Assembly (NCBI RefSeq): GCF_039944555.1
Contig: NZ_JBDUYN010000006.1
Location: 62,001-126,000, forward strand
Direction: 5' to 3'
Origin: Reichenbachiella sp039944555
GTDB taxonomy: Bacteria; Bacteroidota; Bacteroidia; Cytophagales; Cyclobacteriaceae
DNA length: 64,000 nucleotides
Numbering within the stretch: the stretch's first letter is position 1; each line of letters starts with the position of its first letter. The position numbers were made by a program, and so were the translations under genes. Shown one piece after another: positions 1 to 8,584 of this stretch. The notes beneath the pieces were generated by a model that was given only the letters and a program-made list of their open reading frames with translations, was not told the origin of the DNA and searched no databases.

Positions 1-1492
1 TGGCAAATTGCCTTAAAGCTGTAGTTGAATTGTCGAGCTCGAAAATTTCTAATCCATCATCATTTACATACTTTTTATATTGTAAATAGACAGAATCAAA
101 CAAGGCTCGCTTTGGAAAGCTTACGGATAAGCCATCACCCTGCCATTTTGTTTTTTGACCTGGTGGAATACTTGCTACCAAATTGAAACGATAGAATTGA
201 TCACAGATCTGAGCGGAATCGGGCAACCCATTTCTAAGATCCCACAAATAGTGATGAGTACTACTTGTATAGTAAGCCATGTGCACGGACTCCTTCTTGC
301 CATTCAAGTAAAAATCCGCCGAGCAATAACCTTCCTCACTTTGTACTTCTAAAAAGTGTCCCATAATATCATACCCATCTGCATCTAGTTGATAAGTATG
401 CTTTAAGTCTCGACTTCGATTGAATCCATTTTCATTAATCTTAATATTAACCTGATTAATATTGCCATAGGCATCTTCAAGGCGTATTTCAATTTCATGT
501 TCCATTGGATCATATATTCTTAGTAAGCCGGATAGCGAATTAGTCTCATAAAAATTAAGGCTATTGCCTTCATCAACATATAGTTTATTGAATCGCCTCC
601 CCCCCTCTTTTGATCGCTTGTAATTGGTATGTACCAGAATGTTTCTTTGTGTGCTGAAATTTAGCTGGTCAATTTTCTGTTCAAATACTGGTTTACCATC
701 AAACAACATCGTTTGATGTCTAATTCCGTTTCGGTTTCTTGCTCCATCAAACTTGTCGTAGGCATAAATTTCGACACCGATATTCCCAAAAAGAGAGATC
801 CCTTCTGGAATGGTAGCATTTCCAAATTCGTCGGTTTCTACATCGAATTCTACTCGACCGTACATTCCATTTACTCTTGCATTTTGGTCCATTGTGACAA
901 AAGCTATCTGAGCCAAAATTGGTGGTTGCTTGTCCACAATTTCTTCAAAACCGTAATCGAGAGGATCTAACGCCCTATGCTTCAGGTTTCTAACTTCAAA
1001 ATGGAGATGAGGTCCAGATGATGAGCCAGAATTACCAGAAAGTGCTATAATCTCTCCTTTTTCGAAGACGAATTTATTTTTGTCAGGGTACAAATCAACC
1101 TGAAAAGACTCTTCCTTATATTGATTGGCTCTCACGTATTCGGAAATGTCCTTATGAAATGATTTAAGATGTGCGTAAACTGTAACTGAACCGTTTTGTG
1201 GGTGCACCAAATACAATGCGTTTCCATAGCCGTTCAATGATACTCTGACACGTTGGATATAGCCATCGGCTGCTGCATATACCGGCAAACCAGTTATTCC
1301 ACTTGTTTTGATATCAAGCCCAGAGTGAAAATGTGAAGACCTAAGTTCACTCATTGTACCTGCCAGGTAATTCTCCTGTTTTGGACGAACCGGAAACATG
1401 AAATCTCCGCGCTTAGGCGCTAATTGACTCCAGCAATCAAAGGCTATAACGAATGATAGAAGAAAGAGGACTTTATTTAACTTCAAAATCAA
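1..1492 (-). CDS. M23-family metallopeptidase, secreted (C-terminus cut by window edge)
   Basis: The minus-strand frame is open from about 1492 to the window edge, so the 3' end is missing. After a hydrophobic N-terminal signal (LFLLSFVIAF, then a Cys/Ser/Gln exit) the protein shows the two M23 (LytM/peptidoglycan endopeptidase) signatures. The first zinc-binding HxxxD lies in FHSGLDI, just after the signal and a short linker. The HxH pair lies in GPHLHFE, about 110 residues later. The long remainder (over 300 residues) reads as beta-rich extracellular sequence. No ATG precedes the signal; TTG codons at 1492 and 1486 inside the end of the upstream hydrolase gene are the likely starts, giving a roughly 20-base overlap and probable translational coupling. 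Expected role is cell-wall or periplasmic peptide cleavage. Family is fairly certain; substrate and exact start are not. Confidence 0.8.
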   Translation of the reverse strand, partial: MILKLNKVLFLLSFVIAFDCWSQLAPKRGDFMFPVRPKQENYLAGTMSELRSSHFHSGLDIKTSGITGLPVYAAADGYIQRVRVSLNGYGNALYLVHPQNGSVTVYAHLKSFHKDISEYVRANQYKEESFQVDLYPDKNKFVFEKGEIIALSGNSGSSSGPHLHFEVRNLKHRALDPLDYGFEEIVDKQPPILAQIAFVTMDQNARVNGMYGRVEFDVETDEFGNATIPEGISLFGNIGVEIYAYDKFDGARNRNGIRHQTMLFDGKPVFEQKIDQLNFSTQRNILVHTNYKRSKEGGRRFNKLYVDEGNSLNFYETNSLSGLLRIYDPMEHEIEIRLEDAYGNINQVNIKINENGFNRSRDLKHTYQLDADGYDIMGHFLEVQSEEGYCSADFYLNGKKESVHMAYYTSSTHHYLWDLRNGLPDSAQICDQFYRFNLVASIPPGQKTKWQGDGLSVSFPKRALFDSVYLQYKKYVNDDGLEIFELDNSTTALRQFA

Positions 1493-2081
1493 GCATTTTT
1501 TTATCTTCAATAAATGCTTCTAGCCGATTGCCCATTTGAACAGGACCGACTCCTTCAGGTGTTCCTGAGAAAATAATATCTCCTTTCTTTAGCATAAAAA
1601 ATTTGGAGACATATGATATGATATAATCGAAACTAAATAGCATCATTGAAGTATTCCCTACCTGTACATCCCGACCATCTTTTTTCAAACTAAAATTTAG
1701 ATTTGAAAGGTCGAAATTGGACTTAGGTACAAATTCAGAAATGGGTGCAGATCCATTAAATCCCTTAGCCAGATCCCAAGGAAGGCCTTTGGATTTAGCC
1801 TTACTCTGTAAATCACGAGCCGTGAAATCCACTCCAATCCCGATTTCATCATAATATTTATAAGCAAATCTTTCATCGATATTTTTTCCGACTTTGCAAA
1901 TTTTTATAAGGATTTCAACTTCGTGGTGAATGTCGTTAGAGAAATCCGGATAATAGAAGGGCGCATTATTTTTCAATATGGCTGTTTCAGGCTTCCCGAA
2001 GACCACCGGTTCATCAGGGCGTTCGTTATTTAGCTCTTCGATATGCTTTGCATAATTTCTTCCAATGGCCAGTATTTTCAT
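1473..2081 (-). CDS. Fumarylacetoacetate hydrolase (FAH) family protein
   Basis: The 202-residue protein has the FAH fold signature seen in FAHD1-type acylpyruvate hydrolases and oxaloacetate decarboxylases. The metal-binding acidic residues are in HHEVEI (Glu54, Glu56) and GVDFTARD (Asp85). The conserved SKGLPWDLAKGFNGSAP stretch follows, and a C-terminal FSGTPEGVGPV loop shapes the active site. Length matches the short single-domain members. Start is the ATG at 2081, with a short intergenic space to the divergent M48 gene. It overlaps the downstream M23 gene by a few codons and probably shares its transcript. The reaction is likely hydrolysis or decarboxylation of a small beta-dicarbonyl acid in the cytoplasm; the substrate cannot be told from sequence. 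Confidence 0.88.
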   Translation of the reverse strand: MKILAIGRNYAKHIEELNNERPDEPVVFGKPETAILKNNAPFYYPDFSNDIHHEVEILIKICKVGKNIDERFAYKYYDEIGIGVDFTARDLQSKAKSKGLPWDLAKGFNGSAPISEFVPKSNFDLSNLNFSLKKDGRDVQVGNTSMMLFSFDYIISYVSKFFMLKKGDIIFSGTPEGVGPVQMGNRLEAFIEDKKMLDFEVK

Positions 2082-2172
2082 TTTCTCGAATCCCTCATAT
2101 GATTAAAAACTGATTAGATTTGTCTTTACAATCGTGAAGATAAAATATTGTAAAAGATAATTAGAGAGCCCC

Positions 2173-2985
2173 ATGAAATATTTTAATTTCCTTTCATTAA
2201 TACTTGCCGGTTTTTTGATGGTTCAATGCGCCACCGTCCCTGTTACTGGCAGAAAGCAGCTCAGTACAGTGAGTAATGATGAAATTATTCCGATGAGTTT
2301 TACGCAGTATGAGCAGGTAATTAAAGAAGCCAAACTCTCTGATGACAAAGAGCAGACTGCTATGATCAAGAGAGTAGGTTCCCGTATTCAGAAAGCAGTA
2401 GAGCTCTATGCAGCCGAGCAAGGGTTCAGCGATGCGCTTAGAGGATTTAATTGGGAATTTAACCTGATTGATAATGACAGTACCGTGAATGCCTGGTGCA
2501 TGCCCGGAGGCAAGGTAGCCTTTTACACTGGCATTATGCCGATATGTAAAGATGAAACGGGGGTGGCTGTAGTCATGGGGCATGAGGTAGCACATGCTGT
2601 GGCAAGTCATGGTCGCGAGAGAATGAGCCAGGGTATGATGGCCCAGCTTGGACTCGGTTCTTTGCAGGTAGCAATGGGGTCTAATCCAACAGGTACGCAA
2701 GAACTACTCATGCAGTCGATTGGAGCCGGAACCCAATTGGGTATGCTCAAATTTTCAAGGACACATGAGTCTGAAGCTGATAAAATTGGATTAATATTCA
2801 TGGCTATTGCAGGATACAATCCCGAAGCTGCTCCAAAGTTTTGGGAACGTATGTCAGCAGGATCAGGAGGACAAGCACCGCCAGAATGGCAATCCACCCA
2901 CCCATCGCATGAGACTAGAATCTCTGACCTAAATGCTCAATTGCCTAAGGCACGAGAATATTACAATAAGTATAAAAGAAACTAA
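2173..2985 (+). CDS. M48-family zinc metalloprotease lipoprotein
   Basis: A 270-residue protein with an N-terminal signal ending in a lipobox-like Cys19 (VQC), so it is probably anchored in the envelope. The zinc-binding HExxH is HEVAH at residues 137-141. The third ligand lies in the downstream HESEAD motif (Glu199), the standard M48 gluzincin arrangement. The STVNAWCMPGGKVAFYTG stretch before the catalytic helix is typical of the LoiP/YcaL-like periplasmic M48 peptidases of outer-membrane quality control. The last part, with GYNPEAAPKFWERM and THPSHETRI, is also characteristic. The gene is monocistronic, divergent from the FAH gene; its TAA overlaps the stop codon of the convergent GNAT gene. 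Family is certain; the client proteins are unknown. Confidence 0.92.
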   Translation: MKYFNFLSLILAGFLMVQCATVPVTGRKQLSTVSNDEIIPMSFTQYEQVIKEAKLSDDKEQTAMIKRVGSRIQKAVELYAAEQGFSDALRGFNWEFNLIDNDSTVNAWCMPGGKVAFYTGIMPICKDETGVAVVMGHEVAHAVASHGRERMSQGMMAQLGLGSLQVAMGSNPTGTQELLMQSIGAGTQLGMLKFSRTHESEADKIGLIFMAIAGYNPEAAPKFWERMSAGSGGQAPPEWQSTHPSHETRISDLNAQLPKAREYYNKYKRN

Positions 2986-3455
2986 GGGCTAACTCTAAGG
3001 TCCCTTATTAGTTTCAATTTTTCAATTTGGGCAGGTGTTATCCAACACTTCGATCTTATAAACCCCAGTTTTTCGTAAAGTTTAATAGCTGGAACATTTG
3101 CTGCTGCCGTTTCTACAACACACAATTCGTGGTTGAAGGTTTTCAAGGCAAAGTCCATTAACTGGCTGGCAATACCCTGACGAAAAAAGTCAGGACTTAC
3201 AACCAAACTGCAAATTTCCAACTGATCCTTTATATGATTTAATTCTACTACCCCTGCCAGCAGTTCATTTTTCATATAACCATAAAACACTGTCGAACTC
3301 GACTGCAAATCGGACACCATCCTTTTGAGTGGTGGAAACTCCTTCGCACCAATGAGGTCTGCTTCAACCTGATAAGATTGTTGAAAAACTATCCACAAAT
3401 GTTTGGCAACGTCGGGATGGGTATGATTTAGTTTTAAAATAGAGCCTTTATTCAT
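2982..3455 (-). CDS. GNAT-family N-acetyltransferase
   Basis: A 157-residue single-domain protein. The acetyl-CoA-binding motif A is visible as SPDFFRQGIASQLMDFA (Arg-x-Gly-x-Ala loop), preceded by a beta strand (LEICSLVV). It is followed by the ETAAANVPAIKLYEKLGF segment, where GNATs carry the Asn and the Tyr-x-x-x-Gly-Phe motif. Together these define a GNAT acyltransferase of uncertain substrate (amino acid, peptide or small molecule). It runs convergently to the M48 gene, with the two stop codons sharing bases at 2983-2984, and lies downstream of the alkylation-repair operon on the same strand with a 50-base gap, so it could receive read-through from that operon. Confidence 0.85.
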   Translation of the reverse strand: MNKGSILKLNHTHPDVAKHLWIVFQQSYQVEADLIGAKEFPPLKRMVSDLQSSSTVFYGYMKNELLAGVVELNHIKDQLEICSLVVSPDFFRQGIASQLMDFALKTFNHELCVVETAAANVPAIKLYEKLGFIRSKCWITPAQIEKLKLIRDLRVSP

Positions 3456-3508
3456 TCACCACAAAATAGCATATTTTCAATTAGCATTGAAGGCATTATA
3501 AATAGCCG

Positions 3509-4111
3509 TCAAATTACTATGGTACGAAAGGTCAGATTCACTCTTGGAGACTGTACCTTCTTGGATTTCGGTAGGCAATGGAGCCAATGAGTTTGAGTAG
3601 CTCCCTTCATTACTAACAGACTACCCCGTTCTAGTACTACGGACATAGGCTCCTTGGTCTCTTTATGTTTTAATAAGAATTTACGTTCTGCGCCCAGACT
3701 CAGTGATGCAATTGTAGTGTTTTTGCCCAAGGATTTCTCATCATCGCTATGCCAGGCCATACCTTCCTCTCCACTGTGGTAGAGATTGAGTAGGCATGAG
3801 TTGAATGAAGTATGAGTAAGATGCTCTACTAAACTTTTTAACTCCGCCAACTCTTGCGTCCAGGGTAGCGTTCGCTTTGTAGTATTGGAATAGGTATACG
3901 CATAACTATCATTTCCATACCAGGCTGCTTTGCGTTTGGTAATGATATGCTTGCCAAAGATGATGGCTTCGTCATTCTTCCATTGAATGGTTTGCAACAA
4001 ATTATTCAAATAGTATTGTGCCTTTTCGATATCCATGATTTTTCCGAAATATTGAACCTCTCCATCGTAAGGTAGGAGATTAGCTCCAGGTGTTGAGTTA
4101 AACAAGTCCAT
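3509..4111 (-). CDS. alkB: AlkB-like 2-oxoglutarate/Fe(II) DNA-repair dioxygenase
   Basis: A 200-residue protein with the complete AlkB signature. The iron ligands are His121 and Asp123 in AWHSDDE, with a distal His near residue 178 in WLHCLPKS. The 2-oxoglutarate-binding arginines are in PRVNLTFR (Arg190, Arg196). The order and spacing resemble ALKBH2/3-like and bacterial short AlkB proteins, which oxidatively remove methyl groups from N1-methyladenine and N3-methylcytosine. It is the last gene of a four-gene minus-strand operon and overlaps the preceding Ada-type domain gene by 14 bases, which supports co-expression under alkylation stress. Strong family call; the exact lesion preference is unknown. 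Confidence 0.9.
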   Translation of the reverse strand: MDLFNSTPGANLLPYDGEVQYFGKIMDIEKAQYYLNNLLQTIQWKNDEAIIFGKHIITKRKAAWYGNDSYAYTYSNTTKRTLPWTQELAELKSLVEHLTHTSFNSCLLNLYHSGEEGMAWHSDDEKSLGKNTTIASLSLGAERKFLLKHKETKEPMSVVLERGSLLVMKGATQTHWLHCLPKSKKVQSPRVNLTFRTIVI

Positions 4112-4346
4112 TTTTCCATCGTTTATAACCTACTCTCATACAGTGCCCACAAGGCCGATAGCCCAGTTCTGTTGCCTCAATTTCAGTGGTGAAAAAGATG
4201 CGATTTTCTCTTTTCATACGCTTTCCGGTCTTGCAGTTAAGTTTCCCGTAGATCTTTAAATTCTGATTTCCGACCCATTTTATCCTTTTGTTTTTTAAAA
4301 AAACGAAAAGAGCCTGGTCACTTACTCCTTTGTGATACAGTATCAT
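4098..4346 (-). CDS. Free-standing Ada-type metal-binding domain protein
   Basis: A small 82-residue protein resembling the N-terminal domain of E. coli Ada, which repairs methyl phosphotriesters in DNA through a zinc-bound cysteine. It shows the domain core: KIYGKLNCKTGKR, the strand RIFFTTEIEATELGYRPC and the final RPCGHC. Only three cysteines occupy the four expected positions: the acceptor-equivalent Cys and the final Cys-x-x-Cys are present. The second ligand, which would sit four residues after the first Cys, is Lys. It lies 2 bases after the upstream dioxygenase gene and overlaps alkB by 14 bases. Here the domain is encoded apart from the AraC-MGMT protein of the same operon, as if Ada had been split. 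It could be a DNA-binding or sensing subunit rather than a repair enzyme. Confidence 0.78.
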   Translation of the reverse strand: MILYHKGVSDQALFVFLKNKRIKWVGNQNLKIYGKLNCKTGKRMKRENRIFFTTEIEATELGYRPCGHCMRVGYKRWKNGLV

Positions 4347-4348
4347 TA

Positions 4349-5059
4349 CTATTTAATCGCATCATGAAAAATAATACCGAGTGTATGTCGCTCTCCTGCC
4401 AACACTTCACTAACTCCATGACGTACATTGGCTCGGTAATAACCCTTACTTCCTTTAATGGGTCTAAAATTCGTCGTAAAAATCATCAGATCTCCCCGAT
4501 TGGGTCTTAATACCACAACCTTAGATTGTGCCCTGGGAATTTGTTCGGCCAAAACGAATTCGCCACCATCGTATTCTTTTGTCGAATCGTTCAGAAACAG
4601 GGCGGCCTGTAAGGGAAAGTATACTTCTCCATACAAATCTTGATGCAATGTATTGAATCCGCCTTTCCCATATTTTAGGATCAAGGCTGTCGGGTGTATC
4701 TGATCCTTTGTGTGACATTGATTGATAAGCTCACCATGATTGTCCGGAAATTGCCTATCAATTTTAAGCACTTTCATCCAAAGATTGGCAATTGGCACTA
4801 GATAAGGATAGATGGATTCTCTTAATTCCCGAACCAACCCGGGTAGTGGATAATCGTAGTACTTGTACTCCCCTAATCCAAATCGATGACGCTCCATTAA
4901 GACAGTTTTTCGATACCCATCTACTCTATCATAATTTTCAATCAGAAGCTTGCACTGATTTGCTGAAAGAATTTGAGGAACAAGAGCAAATCCTTTTTCA
5001 TTCAGAGATGAAGCCACAGACTTCCAGTCTATGGTTTCTATAGTCTTTTGAATATTCAT
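4349..5059 (-). CDS. 2OG-Fe(II) oxygenase of the alkylation-repair operon
   Basis: A 236-residue protein with a double-stranded beta-helix dioxygenase signature distinct from AlkB. His139-x-Asp141 lies in NTLHQDLYG, the distal His214 in RHGVSEV, and the 2-oxoglutarate-binding Arg224 in ERHTLGIIFHDA. The spacing resembles prolyl-4-hydroxylase-like bacterial 2OG oxygenases. It starts one base after the stop of the AraC-MGMT gene and ends 2 bases before the Ada-type domain gene, so it belongs to the same transcript as three alkylation-repair genes. That placement suggests a role in DNA or protein repair, but the substrate is unknown and nothing in the sequence shows nucleic-acid binding. Confidence 0.85.
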   Translation of the reverse strand: MNIQKTIETIDWKSVASSLNEKGFALVPQILSANQCKLLIENYDRVDGYRKTVLMERHRFGLGEYKYYDYPLPGLVRELRESIYPYLVPIANLWMKVLKIDRQFPDNHGELINQCHTKDQIHPTALILKYGKGGFNTLHQDLYGEVYFPLQAALFLNDSTKEYDGGEFVLAEQIPRAQSKVVVLRPNRGDLMIFTTNFRPIKGSKGYYRANVRHGVSEVLAGERHTLGIIFHDAIK

Positions 5060-5060
5060 T

Positions 5061-5915
5061 TCAGACTGCCTGTGCCAGCTCCTGTTGTGCCGCTTCCCAA
5101 CCTATGATTGCAGTCTTACGTGTCGCTCCCCATCTGTATCCTCCGATGATCCCACTGGATTGAATCACTCGATGACAAGGTATTAGAAAAGCTACTGGAT
5201 TACTCCCTATAGCGGTACCAACTGCTCTTGAGGCACCAGGGCTTTTGATTTCGTCTGCAATATTTCCGTACGTTGAAAGCTGTCCTCTTGGGATTTTGAG
5301 CAAAGCTTCCCATACTTTTAGTTGAAAATCGGTTCCTTTCAGATGCAACTTGACCTGGTCGATCTTATCCCAGTCTCCATTGTATATTTTTATCGCATCT
5401 TCCTGAAATCCATCAAGCTTTTCGCAAAATTTAGCATTTGGGAATCGATTCTTTAGTTCGGTAAACGTTTTGGATTTATCATCTACAAATCCCATATAGC
5501 ATATGCCCTTGGTGGTAGTAGCCATCAGCAATCCTCCAAATTTAGACCATGTATAGCTGTAATTTATTATGAGATTTTCTCCCCCATTCTTATATTCTCC
5601 TGGCGTCATCCCTTCAATGTTCACAAAGAGGTCATGCAGTCTTCCCGTACCGGAAAGACCTGTTTCGTAGGCCACATCAAAAAGAGTTGCCTGTTCATTT
5701 TTCAGAACATGCTTCGCGTACTTGACGCTGATATATTGTAAGAATTTTTTAGGGCTCACTCCGGCCCAATCAGTAAAAAGGCGCTGAAAATGAAAAGGAC
5801 TCAGGTGCACCTGCTCTGCTACTTCATCAAGTCCTGGCTGATTTTTAAAGTTATCCTGAATATAACTAATTGCCTCTGCTACCCTTGTATAGTTGATTTG
5901 TTGTTGTTCGTTCAT
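5061..5915 (-). CDS. ada: AraC-type regulator fused to methylated-DNA-cysteine methyltransferase (Ada-like, lacking the zinc domain)
   Basis: A 284-residue fusion. Residues 1-110 form an AraC/XylS helix-turn-helix domain (LDEVAEQVHLSPFHFQRLF and a second helix pair ending GMTPGEYK). Residues 125-284 form an O6-methylguanine-DNA methyltransferase with the acceptor Cys247 in IPCHRVI and the downstream GGYRWGATRK segment. In E. coli Ada the same parts follow an N-terminal zinc domain; here that domain is absent from this protein and an equivalent is encoded two genes downstream. It heads the operon ada - dioxygenase - Ada-type domain - alkB and is expected to repair O6-methylguanine and to activate the operon. 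The signal that switches it without a covalent zinc domain is unknown. Confidence 0.92.
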   Translation of the reverse strand: MNEQQQINYTRVAEAISYIQDNFKNQPGLDEVAEQVHLSPFHFQRLFTDWAGVSPKKFLQYISVKYAKHVLKNEQATLFDVAYETGLSGTGRLHDLFVNIEGMTPGEYKNGGENLIINYSYTWSKFGGLLMATTTKGICYMGFVDDKSKTFTELKNRFPNAKFCEKLDGFQEDAIKIYNGDWDKIDQVKLHLKGTDFQLKVWEALLKIPRGQLSTYGNIADEIKSPGASRAVGTAIGSNPVAFLIPCHRVIQSSGIIGGYRWGATRKTAIIGWEAAQQELAQAV

Positions 5916-5941
5916 GGTTTCAAGTGCTTATTTGTATGAAA

Positions 5942-5970
5942 CAAAAGTAGCCTCAGGGTCTAAATGACAA
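5942..5970 (-). promoter_or_regulatory. Bacteroidota-type promoter of the alkylation-repair operon
   Basis: Read on the minus strand, TTG (5970-5968), an 18-base spacer and TACTTTTG (5949-5942) match the Bacteroidota vegetative consensus TTG-N17-23-TAnnTTTG. The -7 element ends about 27 bases before the ATG of the AraC-MGMT gene, giving a short leader. An AraC-type activator site would be expected just upstream (5970-6060), but I could not single one out. Confidence 0.6.
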
Positions 5971-6092
5971 AACCCGAATCTTGCGGACTTCAATTCTTAT
6001 ATTTATAAGACTGATACTCACCATGTGCAAATTACAAAACAGACGGACTTTCTAGCGTTCAATTATTGGTAAAATATATTTTCCATAAGTAT

Positions 6093-6125
6093 GTAAAAAG
6101 AAAGCCACACCCTCCGGTGTGGCTT
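6093..6125 (-). terminator. Rho-independent terminator of the 6149-8584 permease gene
   Basis: A perfect 10-base-pair stem, arms 6102-6111 and 6116-6125, with a 4-base loop. On the minus strand it is followed by a T-rich tract (TTTCTTTTT). It lies 24 bases beyond the stop codon of the permease gene. Confidence 0.85.
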
Positions 6126-6148
6126 AAAACTCAACTTGAAATCAATGC

Positions 6149-8584
6149 TTATTCTTCTCTAAGTGACTGCACAGGGTTCATTCTGGCTGCTTTCCAGGAC
6201 TGAAATCCCATGGTCAACCAGGCTATTGCGAATGCAATAACGCCCACAACAACAAAGGTTAATGGTTTTAACTCAGTTCTGTACGCAAAATCCTCCAACC
6301 AATAACCCATGGCATAGTAGGCTGCCGGAACGGCCACTACGAAGGATACAATCACTAGCTTGATAAAGTTTTTGGATAACATAACCACAATACCCGTGAT
6401 TGAAGCTCCCATGGCTTTTCTAATACCAATTTCCTTTGTTTTTTGTTCGGCCGTAAATGCGGCCAATCCGAATAGACCCAGACAGGCAATTAAAATTCCA
6501 AGGATCGCAAATACGCTAAAAATTTGGCCAATCTTTTGTTCTGCTTCATACATGCTATCAAATTTTTGATCCATAAAGCTATAGGTGAATGGTTGGCCAG
6601 GTGCGATTTCTATCCATATATTTTCGATATCTGCAATCGTTTGTTGAATGTTATTAGCATTCACTTTGAACATGGCAAACCCTGACCTGTCACCTAGAAA
6701 AAACAACAATGGGGTAATATTGTCTCTTAGTGATCTGTAATGAAAGTCCTCTACCACGCCAATGATTTTGAGATCCATCACAACTGGTTCTTCTTGCGAG
6801 CCCCCGTAAGTGTAAATTTTGTCTCCTACCGGATTTTCATAGCCAAAAATTTTGGCTGCAGCCATATTCATAACCACGGCGGTACTGTCCGACAAAAATT
6901 CCTTTGAGAAGAATCTCCCATCCGCCATTTTTATCCCCAAGGTCTCAACGAAGTCATGGTCTACCCGAGCAATTTCTATCACCCTACTTTGGTCGGTCGT
7001 GGCAGTTGGGGTTTTGAAAAACAAATCACCATCTGTATCGCCCCCTACCGGACTAAAGCTGGCAAGTGTTGCCCCTTTTACATTTACATTCCTTTTAACT
7101 TCATTTTTGAAAGTTTCAATTTTCTTATCCAGAATCCAGGCATCCTCTACCATTAGAACCTGATCCTTGCTGAATCCCAGTTTTTTGTTCTGAATAAACG
7201 AAAGCTGGTCAAAGACCACAGCAGTACCAATCATTAATATAATTGAGATGCTAAATTGGAACACGACCAGCAAGCTTCTTAGTACTCCACTTTTCATCCC
7301 AAGCCTTACCTTCCCTTTCAAAACCTCAGCGGGCTGAAATCTGGATAAGTAGAATGCCGGATAGCTACCTGCAAACAGTCCCGCTACGAACATAATAACC
7401 AGCATGTAGGAGATATAAGTAAGATCAAACAGCTGGGTCATAGCAAGTTGTTTAGAGGCCAACTCATTGAATGACGGTATAAAGATCAACGTCAGTAGAT
7501 ACGCTATCAAAAAGGAAATAAAGGAAATAATCAATGCTTCTGATATAAATTGATTGACCAAGTGATTTTTGAGTGCACCCATTACCTTTCTTACACCTAC
7601 CTCCTTTGCCCTTCCTGCCGACCTTGCGGTTGCTAAATTCATAAAATTGATACATGCAAGAAGTAATATGAAAATAGCAACGGCTGAGAAAATATAAACA
7701 TAGCTTATATCACTATTGGCTCCTAATTCTCCTTCCTTGTCTGAATGAAGGTGTATTTTTTCGAGCGCAAAAAGTGAGAACCCCACATTGTTTCCCGCCT
7801 CATTAAACTCTTCCAGGCTTTGGCCAAAAAACTTCTGGATTAATGGGCCTATGTAGTTTGCTATTAACTCCGGAAAATTCGCTTCAAGCTGTTCTGCATT
7901 AACACCGTCCTGGAATTTCAGATAGGTATTGAAGCTTGTATTTACCCAATTCGGATTTTTTGCCCTTCTGGGAAAACTAGCTACGGATAGAATAATATTT
8001 TGACGAAAGTGTGAGTTTTTGGGCAAGTCTTTGTAGACCCCCGTTACTTCGTAGTCTGTTGTATTATCCAAAACCAATATTTTGCCAACCGGGTTGTCAT
8101 CACCAAACATTTTCCTTGCTGTGGTTTCGTCCATTACCAGTGTATGAGGACGCTCCAAAGCTGTTTTTGGATTGCCATGAATCATGGGGAAAGTAAAAAA
8201 AGAAAAGAAGTTGGAATCCGCCATCATCACATTTTCCTCTTTAAAGGTCTTCTGAAGGCCCTTTTCCTTGATAAACCAATTGCCGGTGGCTGCTATTCTT
8301 ATGGCGTCTTCTACTATAGCATAATCATTCAGTATGGCCTGTGCAGCTGGAGCACCTACCTTGCAAGAATTAAAGTCAGATCCGTTCAACTTGGCTTGAA
8401 AATCCATCCGATAGATTTTTGATGAATCTTTATGAAACTTATCGAATGAAAGCTCATCTAGTACAAAAAGCGAGATCATCATGAAACATGATAGGCCTAT
8501 GGACAAGCCGAGAATATTTAGTATGGAGTAGAACTTGTGCTTCCGAAGGTTTCTGAACGCAACATTTATGAAATTTTTGAGCAT
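6149..8584 (-). CDS. MacB/FtsX-type ABC transporter permease
   Basis: An 811-residue protein with the two-copy MacB-PCD/FtsX architecture of Bacteroidota export or mechanotransmission permeases. It has an N-terminal membrane helix (SILNILGLSIGLSCFMMISLF), a large periplasmic MacB-like domain and a three-helix FtsX block around residues 290-420 with the AGRAKEVGVRKVMGA coupling helix. A second helix and periplasmic domain and a second FtsX block follow, with EQKTKEIGIRKAMGA near residue 680. The repeated KE(V/I)G(V/I)RK motif is the ATPase-contacting helix. No ATP-binding subunit is encoded nearby, so it must pair with an ATPase elsewhere. The gene is monocistronic with its own terminator. The transported substrate is unknown. 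Confidence 0.9.
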   Translation of the reverse strand: MLKNFINVAFRNLRKHKFYSILNILGLSIGLSCFMMISLFVLDELSFDKFHKDSSKIYRMDFQAKLNGSDFNSCKVGAPAAQAILNDYAIVEDAIRIAATGNWFIKEKGLQKTFKEENVMMADSNFFSFFTFPMIHGNPKTALERPHTLVMDETTARKMFGDDNPVGKILVLDNTTDYEVTGVYKDLPKNSHFRQNIILSVASFPRRAKNPNWVNTSFNTYLKFQDGVNAEQLEANFPELIANYIGPLIQKFFGQSLEEFNEAGNNVGFSLFALEKIHLHSDKEGELGANSDISYVYIFSAVAIFILLLACINFMNLATARSAGRAKEVGVRKVMGALKNHLVNQFISEALIISFISFLIAYLLTLIFIPSFNELASKQLAMTQLFDLTYISYMLVIMFVAGLFAGSYPAFYLSRFQPAEVLKGKVRLGMKSGVLRSLLVVFQFSISIILMIGTAVVFDQLSFIQNKKLGFSKDQVLMVEDAWILDKKIETFKNEVKRNVNVKGATLASFSPVGGDTDGDLFFKTPTATTDQSRVIEIARVDHDFVETLGIKMADGRFFSKEFLSDSTAVVMNMAAAKIFGYENPVGDKIYTYGGSQEEPVVMDLKIIGVVEDFHYRSLRDNITPLLFFLGDRSGFAMFKVNANNIQQTIADIENIWIEIAPGQPFTYSFMDQKFDSMYEAEQKIGQIFSVFAILGILIACLGLFGLAAFTAEQKTKEIGIRKAMGASITGIVVMLSKNFIKLVIVSFVVAVPAAYYAMGYWLEDFAYRTELKPLTFVVVGVIAFAIAWLTMGFQSWKAARMNPVQSLREE

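Noticed and set aside
155..970. Plus-strand short open frames opposite the M23 peptidase
   Set aside because: The minus-strand frame carries clear HxxxD and HLHFE motifs; the plus frames are shadows.
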